64,000 nucleotides of DNA from Bactrocera neohumeralis (Eukaryota; Arthropoda; Insecta; Diptera; Tephritidae), in assembly GCF_024586455.1 (NCBI RefSeq), contig NC_065921.1:6479401-6543400 (forward strand). The letters run 5' to 3'. The translations under genes were made by a program, and so were the position numbers. Of the stretch, positions 24,078 to 35,057 are shown piece by piece. The notes under the pieces were generated by a model. It saw nothing but the letters and a program-made list of their open reading frames with translations, was not told the origin of the DNA and made no database searches. The stretch's first letter is position 1. Every line of letters starts with the position of its first letter.

Positions 24078-25040
24078 AGTGAAATTTTCGCAACGAAAAC
24101 GAAAATTAAAACGATAACGAAATTGAAAATGAAAATGAAACAACAATTACAACAACTACAGCGGAATAGGAATTTGTTGCTGTACACACAAGCGCACCAG
24201 CCACCAGCGCGCCACTCATTCATCCACCCACTAAGAATCAGCTAGTGGCAGCAGTAAATAAAAGCCGCCTATGTGAGTGTGTGTGTGTAAGTATATTTGC
24301 GAAGCCGAAGTCGTCACACACACACACATGAGCGCAGAGTGGCGGAGAGTCGAGTAGCGAGAATAGAACGGCAAACAGCACTTAGCGCAGCGCCACTGCA
24401 GCACGCAGCGTCGCTTCAGGGGGCAGGACACGACGAAGTGAGGTGTGCCGAAGGCCGAGTGCGGCGTGCGCGCCAAAGCAGCGCGTCATTAAAAGCGTCA
24501 ATGGGCCAGTAGTAGAAACGTAACAACAGCAACAGTAAAGGCAACAGCGGCAACAACAACAATAACATAAACAACAACAACAACAAAAACAACATAAACA
24601 ACATCAAAAACAACATAAACAGCAACACGCACGGAGCAAAAAGACGTCGGGAGCAGAAGCAACAACAACAATGCAGCGCCTAAGCGTACAACTTGAAACA
24701 CAACACACAGCGCATATATCGGTAGTATACAAACAATAACAACAAGTGCGTTTCGTCTATAAATACAAGTGCCGAGTGGGAGATGCGACCAGACAATGCA
24801 GACGCTATAAGGCAAGGGGAAAATGGCCAGAATATTATGAGCACTCAAGCAGGAGGCAAGTTGGCATGGCAGAAAAGCAAAGCATTCAGTTAGACAGTCA
24901 TGCATATGACTATGCCACCACGATTTTATGTAAGCTACATACTCGTCATATTCGTACACATGTCCATTCATATACAAACATATATATACATACCGTAAAT
25001 CTAAGTACATGCAGCTGTAGTAGAGTTGCCACTTTAGTAA
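24046..25040 (+). other. Possible 5' untranslated exon, CAA/CAG-rich
   Basis: Many CAA, CAG and ACA triplets (24515-24680) resemble the long leaders of developmental genes in flies. A GTAAGT at about 25036 is a usable donor, and GTAAGC at about 24928 is an alternative. No convincing coding exon follows in the window, so any gene would continue through a long intron beyond it. The opposite-strand frame of 170 codons is a by-product of the triplet repeats. Confidence 0.3.
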
Positions 25041-25194
25041 GTTTCGTCAAAATTTCTGGACGCTCTTAAGCTCTTGCAATTTGAGGTTATGTTTGTGGAT
25101 ATAACATTTTTTATAGAACTCAAGGTCAAGCTTCAGGGTCATCAACAGAAACACCTTTAAGAACTCTATTTGAGAATTCGATAAGCTTTACAAA

Positions 25195-25540
25195 TTAAAC
25201 GAATTTGATAAATATCGGTCAGTTTGTATGACAGCTATAAGCTATAGTGGTCCAATCTGTACAATTTGTTCGAAAATTATACCTTTGGCTTGGGCTAAAA
25301 TTTATTTCCGGAAGATTTCTCGTAAGATAAAAGAGTTTTCCATACAAGAAATTGAGTTTGATCGTTCAGTCCGATATCGGTAGATCCGAAAATGAGCAGC
25401 TTTTTAGAAAGAAAAGAACATGTGCAAGATTTCAGATTGATAACTCAAAAACCGATGAGCAGACACACGGGTCTAACGTTTTATTCTGGTTTTGACAAAC
25501 TTTGTGATAAACCGAATATTCAGGGACACAGGGGGATGTA
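25195..25540 (+). repeat. Dispersed repeat family A, partial
   Basis: It carries CGGTCAGTTTGTATGACAGC, then TATAAGCTATAGTGGTCCAA, then a block ending GATGAGCAGACACACGGG. All are in the same order as the 4.7 kb copy. The terminal palindromes are lost or diverged. Confidence 0.55.
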
Positions 25541-27130
25541 AGTTTTTTAGGAAGGTCTATTTGCCACTTTGTTGTCTACAAATATTTAATTATTACCCTA
25601 CACATTTCTTCCAGTTCCGAAACCGATAAGTTAAGTAATTTTTTTCGCCTCACTGTGCTCTAGAGATGCTTACCGCCTTTCAGAATTATGAATGTATTCG
25701 CTGAGCTGAAATGAAGCGCTAAAGGAAATTTAGGAAACTCATTTTCCTGCTGCTGCTTGTACTGTTAGAGATTGTACTATGCTCTGGAGACGTATCTAGG
25801 TGAAATTGAAGCAACAATAACAGTGACACCTAGTATTACAGCAACATTCGCCAAAGGGGGTGAAATTTAGCCCCAGTGCGGCAGGGAGGCACAATCGCAC
25901 CTTCGCGCTACACTTGAAAACGGAACAACATGTTGGCGGTGGGGAGCAATGGTAACTGGACGCACTGCTTTACATTGGCGTTGAGAAGCACTCAACTGCT
26001 GAGCACTCAACGACGGACGACTCAGCGACGCACACTCATTTGCGGTTGCACGAGCATTTGCGGCGCACAGGCGGAGAGCAAGCGAAGTTACGTGCTGTGC
26101 GTTGGAACGTGCTCAAAAAGCAACAGTTAATGGCCTTAACGGTAAAAGCAATGATGAGCATTATGAAGAGCATGGGAGCGTATAAAGGGGATGCAGGGTC
26201 AAGTGACGTGCTGTACTTGCGGCACGCTCGTAACGTGTGGGAAAGCGGGCAGATGACACTCGAAGAGAGTGCTGTTTATTTATTTATTTTTTTCTTTGCT
26301 TCAATTATATTTCGACAAGCCTATGAAGCACACATGTGGGGCGCACTGTTGAAAGGCACCCCTTGGGGTTGCTTGATTTGATGTTCACGGTATGCTCAAG
26401 CTCATTATCATGTTGCAGTTTGTGTGTGTGTGTGGCTGTGTGTCATGATGGCTTTTTAGATGATTATGATGTTGTTGATTATGTTGCTCACTTTTTGTTG
26501 TTTTATCATCAGCGATTTTGTTGATGTTGCCGCGATAGCACGAGTTGATGACAAAGATAATTGTGCGTTGGAAAATGTAAATGCTCTTGTTTGTTTACGT
26601 GCGGCGAGTCGCCAGGGAGCGAGTGAGTGAGTGTGTGTGCGCCTTTGTGAGGCACTCGTAAGAATGACAGGCACAGATAGGCAAATATTTGAGTTCAATG
26701 AATTTAGACAAGCCATCACAAACATCAACTGGTTCGGTTGACAAAGCGGTGTAAGCGCCAAGCAGTTCCAGAGCAACTTCCCGCCTACGTTGGAAGAGTA
26801 AAGTATTTATTTATAGGCCAACACGGAATGTGATTAAGCCAAAAACAATAAGGTAATTATAATTGTTTCGAAATATTCATTGAATTTGTTTGCAAAATTT
26901 GGGAGAGTGGGCAAGATATAAATACACTTACAATACGACTTTCACAAATAAATAATTTAAGTGTAAAATGGAGCATAAAATCTTGACAACACAACAAGTA
27001 ATTACAATGAACTTGAACCATAAGCGCATTTGAAAACAACATTCTAGCTATTAGATCAATTGGACTAATATTTCCGTATCCACGTGTGCTGATAAAGAAG
27101 TATCTATCAAAAACATATTTTTTTTATCAA
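25541..27130. other. Non-coding stretch, GC-richer at 25850-26250
   Basis: The frames at 25930-26130 and 26040-26381 overlap on one strand, lack a recognisable domain and have no splice support. The rest carries TGTG and GATTATGATG repeats. I see no gene that can be supported. Confidence 0.4.
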
Positions 27131-27139
27131 TTTCAATAT

Positions 27140-28075
27140 TTCCAGTGTATAGACCAATATTTCCATATCTATGTGCGTTGAAACGAAAGTTCTTGCAATG
27201 GATCTTCCGCAAGATCTTAAGACCCGGCATTCATCATTGGATAATATTCGACCGAATAGATCACGTCCAGCACGGAGTGAAGAAAATGTAACAGCCGTAG
27301 CTGAGAGTGTAAACGAAGACCGTAAAGAGCCGATTCGGCGCCGTTCGCAGCAACTCAGACCGCTGTATGGAACGCCTTGGCGCATTTTACGCCAAGATCT
27401 TAAATAGAAAGCGTCCAAAATATTGCTCGTCCAAGAACTGAAACAGTTCGACCTTTCCAAGCAACATCGCTTCGCTCTATGGGCTCTTGGAGACAAATTT
27501 TGTTCAGTGATGATACCCATTTCTAGCTCAATGGGTATGTAGACAAGCAAAATTGTCGCATTTGGGAAAAAGAGTAACCCGAAGAGATTTAAGAGCTGCC
27601 ATTTCATCCAGAAAAAACAACGGTTTGGTGTAGTTAATGAGCCATCGGTGGAATCATCGGTTATCGAGAACTTATTTGTTGCCTGACTTGTGTCATTCGG
27701 TTTCAACAAGACGGTGTCCCTTCCCACAATTCAATGGATTTATTGAGGGAACGCTACCACGGTCAGAAATAAAACTTAGACTTTTGTCTGCGGCATTATG
27801 TAAAGTCTAAAGTCAGACAATTCCGCTTCGATTCAGATCTTGGGGCAAAACATGACATGTGTCACATTCGGCAGTTACCAGTCGAAATACTCGACAAGTC
27901 ATCAAAAATTGAACTCAACGGATGAACAATCTGAGACGTAGCCCCGGCCAACATTTGAAAGAAATAATCTTCAAAAAAGAAATGCCGAATGATAATAAAC
28001 ATGACTCTTCAAATTTTAAGTTTCTTTGTTTTTCTTTAAAAAAGTAAGTAACCTCAAGGCCTAAAGGATCACCCT
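27140..28075 (+). mobile_element. DD41D rosa-like mariner relative, second decayed copy
   Basis: The frame at 27171-27407 contains DNIRPNRSRPARSEENVTAV and ESVNEDRKEPIRRRSQQLR, parallel to the 14.0 kb copy. Downstream are VQELKQFDLSKQHRFALWAL, then a shifted LFSDDTHF, then VDKQNCRIW, LPFHPEKTTVW and RFQQDG. The last is the second catalytic Asp block, which the 14 kb copy has lost. Its 3' part (TTTCTTTAAAAAAGTAAGTA) matches the other copy's 3' untranslated part. Stops and frameshifts make it inactive. Confidence 0.8.
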
Positions 28076-28079
28076 ATAG

Positions 28080-28680
28080 TTAAGGCTTAATAAGAAGCTA
28101 ATGGAGTCTGAGAGCGCGTTTTCGACCGCTCACCTTAACTATAATTAGAACCATTCTTAAAAACCGAAAAAAGAACACAAAGTGTATGCTACCCTCCCAA
28201 TTTATTCATATTTGTTATATATTTATGTTTCACCCTACCTATATTAACACTTATTCACATAAAATTTTGGGGGTTGGCACGCATTTACACCTACTTTTGT
28301 TCGACTTCGTCAAAGTTACGAGAGCTAATTTGCTTCCTTTTGAATAATTACGCCCAATGAATAAGAGAAATTACGCTAAATTCATATAAACACTTATATA
28401 TGTATGTATGTATGCATGTGCGCCAAAACTTTATGCTGATACTCACACCATATGTTTATGTGTATATGTGGAACCAAAGTGTTCACCACAAGAGTTAATT
28501 AAATCCCAGCCTTAATTATGTATCAAGAGGGCAAGACCAAACATAAGGAATCAACCGTATAAAAACACATATTTTTAACCATTCTATGTTTTTTTCTGGT
28601 ATCCGTATAAATGCATATGTCTAAGTATATATGGAAAAATATTTTCATTAAAAAATATTCAAAGTCCTCTCTTTTTTCAT
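28080..28680. other. Non-coding stretch
   Basis: AT-rich with a short TATGTATGTATG run near 28400. Nothing recognised. Confidence 0.4.
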
Positions 28681-28684
28681 TGGC

Positions 28685-29510
28685 ATAGACACCGCTTATG
28701 CCGAGTTTACAACAACGCGCCAGTCGTTTTTCCTCATCCCTTTTTGGCGCCCTTTGGAAATTCTAAGTATAACCAACGGTCTGTCTTTCCAACTGAGTGG
28801 TGGTCTTCCATAAATCTTCCACAGAACTTTTCTCTCGAAAACTCGTAGCGTCGACTCATCAGATGTTGTTCTGTTGTTCATGCCTCTGCACCATATAGCA
28901 GGGCGGGAATGATGAGTGACTTGTAGAATTTTGTTTTTGTTCGTCGAGAGAGGACTTTACCTCTCAATTGCCTACTCAGTACGAAGTAGCACCTGTTGGC
29001 AAGAGTTATCATGCGTTGGAATTCCAGTGCCTGAAACCTCGTTTGGTATTAACGTCAGTTTTGTGGGGATACTAAATTTAGACATAGCGACATAAATGCA
29101 ATTCCTTTTCGACATTTTAAGATTCGGGGCATGGTCTTATCCCCTGGTAGTTGGTGCAGATTGTGGGGTCTCCGTTTTTGTGAATTGGGCAGAGCACACC
29201 TAAACTCCAATCGTCGGGCATGCTTTTAACCGACCATATTCTTCGCCGCCGTGTTTAAATAGCTCGGCCGGTAATCCATCAGTCACCGCCGCTTTGCTGT
29301 TCTTCAGACGGGTAATTGCTATTCGAACTTCTTCATGGTCGGGCAATGAATCGTCCTCTCCATCGTCATCGATTGAGGAACCGGGTTCACCATCTCTGGG
29401 CGTTATGTTTTTACTCCCATTCAGCAGGTTGGAGAAGTATTCCATAATTTTAGTATCCTCTGGACATCAGCCACTAGATCACCTCTGGGGCTTCTACAAT
29501 TAAAGTTCGA
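28685..29510 (-). mobile_element. RTE-type non-LTR retrotransposon, internally deleted
   Basis: The minus-strand frame at 29200-29445 reads MEYFSNLLNGSKNITPRDGE, a Glu/Asp-rich linker, then PDHEEVRIAITRLKNSKAAV-TDGLPAELFKHGGEEYG, the start of the reverse transcriptase domain. It then jumps to the C-terminal part: RTTSDESTLRVFERKVLWKI and KNDWRVVVNSA. The 3' end is CATAAGCGGTGTCTATGCCA, shared with the 35 kb and 57 kb copies. The core of the reverse transcriptase, including its active site, is missing. Confidence 0.8.
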
Positions 29511-31448
29511 CATATTTGAGCAAAAAAGGGAAACTTAGAACATAGAAACTTAAAATTAGATTGGAAATTATTATCAAATTTAATTCAAACCGCAAATGCT
29601 CGTTGGGTTTATTCCCTATACTTGGCCGTTAAAGTTAATATTTTAATAACAGGTGGTGACGTGATCACTATAAATTCCCTTTTGCATAAAACTGACGTAT
29701 AAGAATGTGTAGATATGTATGTGCAGTTTCAAATATACGATACAATAAAAAAGCAAACGGACTAAATATGATACAAAATACACCAAATGAACTAGTGAAG
29801 TCAACAGCAAGGACCTTAAGAATAATGGGCACCCACTAAAGTACTTACGTATACATATTTATATTACGTATCACACCTACAAAAACATATATACAAATGA
29901 ACGTGTGCATTTGGTGCTCATAAGGATTAAGTGAATGTGTTGTGTGTTGTGTAAGTGGAGCTTATAGGTGGGAGGAGTGGCTGAAATGAGCAGCACATGA
30001 GACAGTCATTCATCTCCTCTTCAAATATATATCAAGTCATGCTTATTTGTAAGGTTGCATATGGATAAAGATTGAAAGGATCTAAATTAAATTTTTGCAA
30101 TTTTCAACGGAGCGGAATTAAGTGGCTTGATGGAATTAAGCGCAAATATATATTGAAGCTGATACTTTTTACATAGCAGAAGTTCCAATGTATAACAAGA
30201 GTGTACGATTCCTTGCTTGCTGTATTCGATTTTTGTTCTTAATATTGTAGAAAAATTTATACGAGAAAGCAATAAGAAAGTTATCCAGCGAATTCAATAG
30301 AGGCGAGTATTTGGGTAACCTTGTCAAAGTAGTATTAACGACTCTAAAATTAACTCCCTTTGTTTATGCCAGTTTATGAGATTTATACCAGCTGTTTCAT
30401 CGATTCGCTTCGCTCCATGGGTTGCTGAATCGGGGATAGTTTTTGTTTGTCATTTCTGTGAAGAATAATAATTGTCAGGAAAATAAAATGGAGGTTGTTC
30501 ATATATTAGACACCTCAAAAAAATCCTTTTAAAGGAACTCAAAGCTGAAGATTTTAAAGAACCTTACTCCCACTATCAAAGTATATTACTCAGCATTGAA
30601 TTATGATGGTCGGGCTTCCGAAAATTTTCTTTCAAATGAAGTTAGGTCTCTTTTGAGTATATTCCTTTTAGTTGTTTATTGACCTCTTGAAAACGAAAAG
30701 TCAATTAAGAGGCAACTGCTCTTTAATCCGTTTCTAGTTGCATGGCGTCGTTTACCCGTTTGCCCGTTGGCGCGCACACACAATCACTTTTGGTCGGCAT
30801 TCTCCGCGGCAACATTTTACTCGCACGTTGTTTCGTATCCTGCGTCTTCGCCACGCAAGTGACGGTGCACTTCGTTGGTTTTATGTGTACGTGTGAGTGT
30901 GTGCGTGTGTATGTGTGCACACGCTGGCTTGTTGATTTGGTATTTGGTTTTTGGAATGTGTTGGTTCTCGGGAAGTTTGCTGAATTTGCGCGCGTTAACG
31001 CTGTTTACACTCAGCACGTGCGCACCGTCATTTCGGTCAAATGTGTCAGAGTTCTTGTTGCATGCAGACACATTCAATTACACGACATTTCACACACATA
31101 CGCAAGCACTTGCGTTCATGCAACACTCATACTTTTCCTTTCCATTCACATTCTTGTGCGATAGCGATGGTATTTTCATACGCATGTGTGTGCGTTGTGT
31201 TCGTGTGTGTGCATTCTTTTTTATTTTTTTTTTTTGCACTTTACTCTCGACAATGTTGCTCGAGTTGTTGTTTTTACAAATTCTTGATTTGACGAACGCA
31301 TTAAGCGAGTGATGACCGCGCCGCCGGGTGGCAATTACCCACATTTCGTGTTGAATTTCAAAAGTTCACTCCGGGTAAATAGAATTCTTCTTCGGTTTTG
31401 TGTTGAGCAACAAAATGAAATATTAAAATTTACATACATATGTGTACA
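29511..31448. other. Non-coding stretch; GC-richer island at 30720-31320
   Basis: 29511-30720 is AT-rich and anonymous. From 30720 to 31320 the sequence is GC-richer with GTGTGTGCG runs, and frames of up to 145 codons overlap on both strands. None has a domain or a splice-bounded structure, and their Cys/Val/His richness follows from the GTGTGC repeats. A promoter or enhancer is possible but unproven. Confidence 0.4.
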
Positions 31449-31450
31449 TA

Positions 31451-31694
31451 CAGTGGCAAGCAAAAGTGAGTGCATGTTTGAAAATTCTATGTTTCAATAT
31501 CTGTAACTTCCTCAATATTAAATCAAATTCAACCAAATTTTCAGCATTAATTATTTATTATGTACTTAAAAAAATGACATTTGTAAAAAAGTTAAACTAA
31601 AACAAAAAAATTGACTTACGGTCAAAAACTTAAAATATGAGCAATGCACTCAGTTTTGCACATTATGAAATCTTCGAATAAATTGAGCATATAC
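31451..31694 (+). repeat. Left terminal inverted repeat of the Tc1 element
   Basis: 244 bp, pairing with 32839-33082. An outer 16-mer GCAAAAGTGAGTGCAT lies at 31460-31475. A near-identical inner copy lies at 31644-31659, in reverse orientation. Confidence 0.9.
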
Positions 31695-31703
31695 ACAAGA
31701 AAT

Positions 31704-32708
31704 TTAATATTTTGTCCAAAGACCTTTGTTTTTTTTCACACTTGCGATGCGTCTGGGCATACTTTCTACCAGATGTTGTATGGTTTCCCGAGGAATGTTT
31801 GTCCATTCGTCCCGAACGCGTTCCATAAGTTCTGCCATATTTTTTGGGGCCCTTTCGTGTAAACCCAATCGTCTTTTTACCAAGGACCACAAATTTTCGA
31901 TTGGGTTTAAATCTGGGCTTTGCGCAGGCCACATTAGCTTCTGGAATTTCTGTTCGTCCAACCATTTTTTCACTATCTTGGCCGTGTGTTTCGGGTCCCC
32001 ATCCTGCTGAAAAACCATTTCTTCCTCTGGATATGAGCACTCGTCCAAAAAATCCGGCAAATTTGTTTGTAATATTTGAAGATAGTCTTCCTTCTTCATG
32101 ATGCCTTCAATTTTTACGAGTGGTCCCATATGCCACCACGTGAAACACCCCCATATCATTAAGCTTCCACCACCATGTTTCACGGTTTGCTTGACGTGGT
32201 GTTTTTGAATGCGTTCATGTGGTCTGCGCCAATAATATTGTTTGCCGTCGGACTGAAATCTATTAATTTTACTTTCATCAGACCAGATAACCCTTTTCCA
32301 GTCATCCTCTGTCCAATCCTGATACTTTCTGCAGAATGCCAAACGCGCTTTTATATTTTTATCAGACAGTGCTGGTTTCTTTTTTTTTATTGCGGATTTA
32401 AAACCAATTCTGTGTAATGCTCTCTGAGCAGTAGAGGCACTAACGTTCTTGTCCAGCATTTCAGCCGCTTTTTTGGGTGTTACCCGCTTATCTTTTTTTA
32501 AATTTTGTGCCATTGCACGAGCATCCGCATCTGTAAGCAGTTTTGGGCGGCCACCGAAATTGGATTCAACAACAACTAATCTTCTTTTTTTTACAGCCAT
32601 TACAGTTTTTTGACTTATTTTTAAGTTTTTTGCAATAGTGCGTGAAGATAAATTGTTTTTTAGCATTACCACTACACTATCTTCAATTGATTCTGAAATT
32701 TTGCGCAT
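31704..32708 (-). CDS. Tc1-family transposase, DD34E, apparently intact
   Basis: Cut-and-paste transposase of 334 residues, acting on the terminal repeats of its own element. I place the start at ATG 32708 (MRKISESIEDSVVVML). The frame is open to 32786, but the shorter form matches the usual Tc1 length of about 340. Residues 1-110 form paired helix-turn-helix DNA-binding domains (SSRTIAKNLKISQKTVMAVK, then GGRPKLLTDADARAMAQ with the GRPR-like linker). The catalytic triad is seen in VIWSDESKINRF, VFQQDGDPKHTAK and SPDLNPIENLW. Exactly 34 residues separate the second Asp from the Glu, so it is DD34E. The glycine-rich box is VKHGGGSLMIWGCF. The protein ends KKNKGLWTKY and stops just inside the left terminal repeat. 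No stop or frameshift is present. Confidence 0.93.
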   Translation of the reverse strand: MRKISESIEDSVVVMLKNNLSSRTIAKNLKISQKTVMAVKKRRLVVVESNFGGRPKLLTDADARAMAQNLKKDKRVTPKKAAEMLDKNVSASTAQRALHRIGFKSAIKKKKPALSDKNIKARLAFCRKYQDWTEDDWKRVIWSDESKINRFQSDGKQYYWRRPHERIQKHHVKQTVKHGGGSLMIWGCFTWWHMGPLVKIEGIMKKEDYLQILQTNLPDFLDECSYPEEEMVFQQDGDPKHTAKIVKKWLDEQKFQKLMWPAQSPDLNPIENLWSLVKRRLGLHERAPKNMAELMERVRDEWTNIPRETIQHLVESMPRRIASVKKNKGLWTKY

Positions 32709-32838
32709 TTTTAATAAATTTGTCTTCACAAATAAACAAAGCCCACTAAACTGATATGCAGAACTGTTATATTTACTTATAAGCACTCAATATGTCAAAA
32801 GGTAACGGTTAAATTGACTACTTATGGAGAATTATTGA

Positions 32839-33082
32839 GTATAAGCTCAATTTATTCGAAGATTTCATAATGTGCAAAACTGAGTGCATTGGTCATATTT
32901 TAAGTTTTTGACCGTAAGTCAATTTTTTTGTTTTAGTTTAACTTTTTTACAAATGTCATTTTTTTAAGTACATAATAAATAATTAATGCTGAAAATTTGG
33001 TTGAATTTGATTTAATATTGAGGAAGTTACAGATATTGAAACATAGAATTTTCAAACATGCACTCACTTTTGCTTGCCACTG
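32839..33082 (-). repeat. Right terminal inverted repeat of the Tc1 element
   Basis: Mirror of 31451-31694. The outer 16-mer lies at 33058-33073 and the inner reversed copy at 32874-32889. The transposase start lies about 130 bp inside it, so this repeat probably contains the promoter. Confidence 0.9.
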
Positions 33083-33084
33083 TA

Positions 33085-35055
33085 TATAATATTTATATTG
33101 GTGTTTGTAATAGTTTTTGTTCAAATTTTAAGTTTTTATGCTTGTTTATGCCTTCAAAAAGAGATTATACAGTGTTGTTTTCGTATTTTTAGATTTTTGA
33201 TTGAAAATCTCAATTTCTATCACGTCCGTTTAAGATTTAAATTCGTTTTTATATGTTTAATACCTGGACCATGGCAATTTCATTTCTAATATCTTTATGA
33301 AGACACGCATCCATGAATCGCAATTCAAGTTTTCAGATAAATGTTTCATATAATAATTTTATTATCCGTGTCAGAAGTGAGTTGCTTTCGACATTTATAT
33401 GAAAAATGTATATACGTATATATGTATGTATGTTAGGGTGTATGTTATTTCTCAAGTTATTTTATTTCTTTAAAATTTATATGCTATTAAAGCTATGCAT
33501 CAATTTTACTGAGCATTCTTAAAGTCCACCATGTCGTATGAGCAACACAGAATTTATTAGGCACTCGTATGAGAGCTCAGTAGTACATTTGAAGCATATG
33601 TTTAATTCCCTATAGCTTTTAAAGAAATGCTTTTATGAAAAACTCATGCAGAACTTTTATGCGAAAAATTTTGTGTTAAAAAATCATAATTTCAAAGTTG
33701 TAGGTTTATTTTGTTTGTAGATAATTTAAAAAATTCCATATTAAAAATATGAAAAAAGTTTAAAGGACTTAGGAACAGTTTAAATTTAAAATAAAAGCAT
33801 TGGATATGTTGAATCCATCTTTTTAGAGCAAAAGCTTAAATTTCAGTGGACGTTTGCTACAAAAAAAAACCAATTTGGAAACAACCGACACCCTAATGTA
33901 CATATATATGATATGTATGGATGTACATATGTCAAACATCAAAAGTTTTTCAGCAAAAATTTCTGATTTCTACATTTCAGTGCGTCTTAAACTGACGCTC
34001 ATACTTACAGTCTAATTTCTTTCTTAAGTCGAACGCCTCAGATACAGCAGAGAATACCACCCTGTCCTTCATAGAGCGAATATCATCATTTATTTTCAAA
34101 ATTTGCTTTTTCTTGCTTTGCTTCTTATTGGCAAGGCATTACCATAATACAACTTTTATTTTGCTAATGCCATATTTAATATACACACACACACACATCC
34201 TTATGCTTTGGCTAAGTGAAAAGAGCGGTTCTATGTCTAGCGTAAACTCGTCTTTATGCTATCTGCTGTACACAAACATACAAACAAACATAAATACATT
34301 CATACATACACACCCGAGAAAGTACATAAAAAGTTACTCAATGAATTTTGCTGAAGGTCGCCACTTAATGAGTTATGTGTTTGAAAAGTTATTCAATAAG
34401 CACAGTCGTATATTTGGTTGAAATATTATGCAAGCTTTTTAAAGAACAATAACAAATACAGAAAATTCGATTTTGTCCATGACGTCGGAAAAGGCACACA
34501 TTTCCGGTGCGAATTCGGCGACTTGGCTTAAATGTTTCTATTTATATTTAAATTTGTATAAATTTCAGTCTCAAACGTATTGTAAATTTATATGTACATA
34601 TGTTTGCTTGCAATATACAGCCATAGTGTTTATATATATTATGTACAGCTATACTTTCCTTTGTTTGCTAACTTTTCTGTATATAAAATGTTTAAATTAG
34701 TGCTTGCAGCAGATCATTGGAGAAAATTCAATAGACTCGGCCAATACAAAAGCGTATTTATCGACAAACTAAAGCTATAAAAATGGATATTTAAAAGTGT
34801 ACACGAGTATTGCCGGAATAGCCCAGACTGCAGAAAGTATGTGTGTGCGATGCAGCCGTGGTAATTATATCTAAGTCATTTTAAAAAGGGTGCTTTCCAA
34901 ACAAATTAGGTTAGTTTGAAAAGTGTTTTAAAGGAGATGAAAATGGGCGAAGCAAGGATACTATAGAAAGTAAATCTTTAATTTTATACTTAATTTGGAT
35001 TACAGTTAACATGGGGATATGTTGATATTGAAACTAAAAAATTATTTAGAAATAT
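33085..35055. other. AT-rich non-coding stretch
   Basis: Short ACAC, TATG and TA runs occur near 33415, 33900 and 34185. Frames such as 34113-34421 have low-complexity Thr/His/Ile-rich segments and no splice or domain support. No gene was recognised. Confidence 0.5.
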
Positions 35056-35057
35056 AT

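Larger units (their letters stand above)
31451..33082 (-). mobile_element. Tc1-family transposon, structurally complete
   Basis: A 1632-bp element starting CAGTGGCAAG and ending CTTGCCACTG, flanked by TA at 31449-31450 and 33083-33084. The ends are 244-bp inverted repeats that differ at only two positions I could find. They enclose one uninterrupted transposase gene on the minus strand. Low divergence of the ends together with an open gene implies a young, possibly still mobile insertion. Every other autonomous-type element in the window is broken. Confidence 0.93.

Noticed and set aside
24498..25010. A 170-codon minus-strand frame rich in Leu/Val
   Set aside because: It is the complement of CAA/CAG triplet repeats; poly-Leu/Val is what such repeats give in reverse.
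27107..27727. A 206-codon minus-strand frame
   Set aside because: It is the antisense shadow of the DD41D transposase remnant on the plus strand.
30742..31312. Overlapping frames of 140 and 145 codons
   Set aside because: Same sequence is open in several frames and both strands because GTGTGCG repeats lack stops. No frame shows a protein family.
34813..34860. Possible tRNA-like sequence (GCCGGAATAGCCCAG)
   Set aside because: No matching acceptor stem, anticodon arm or T-loop could be folded by eye.
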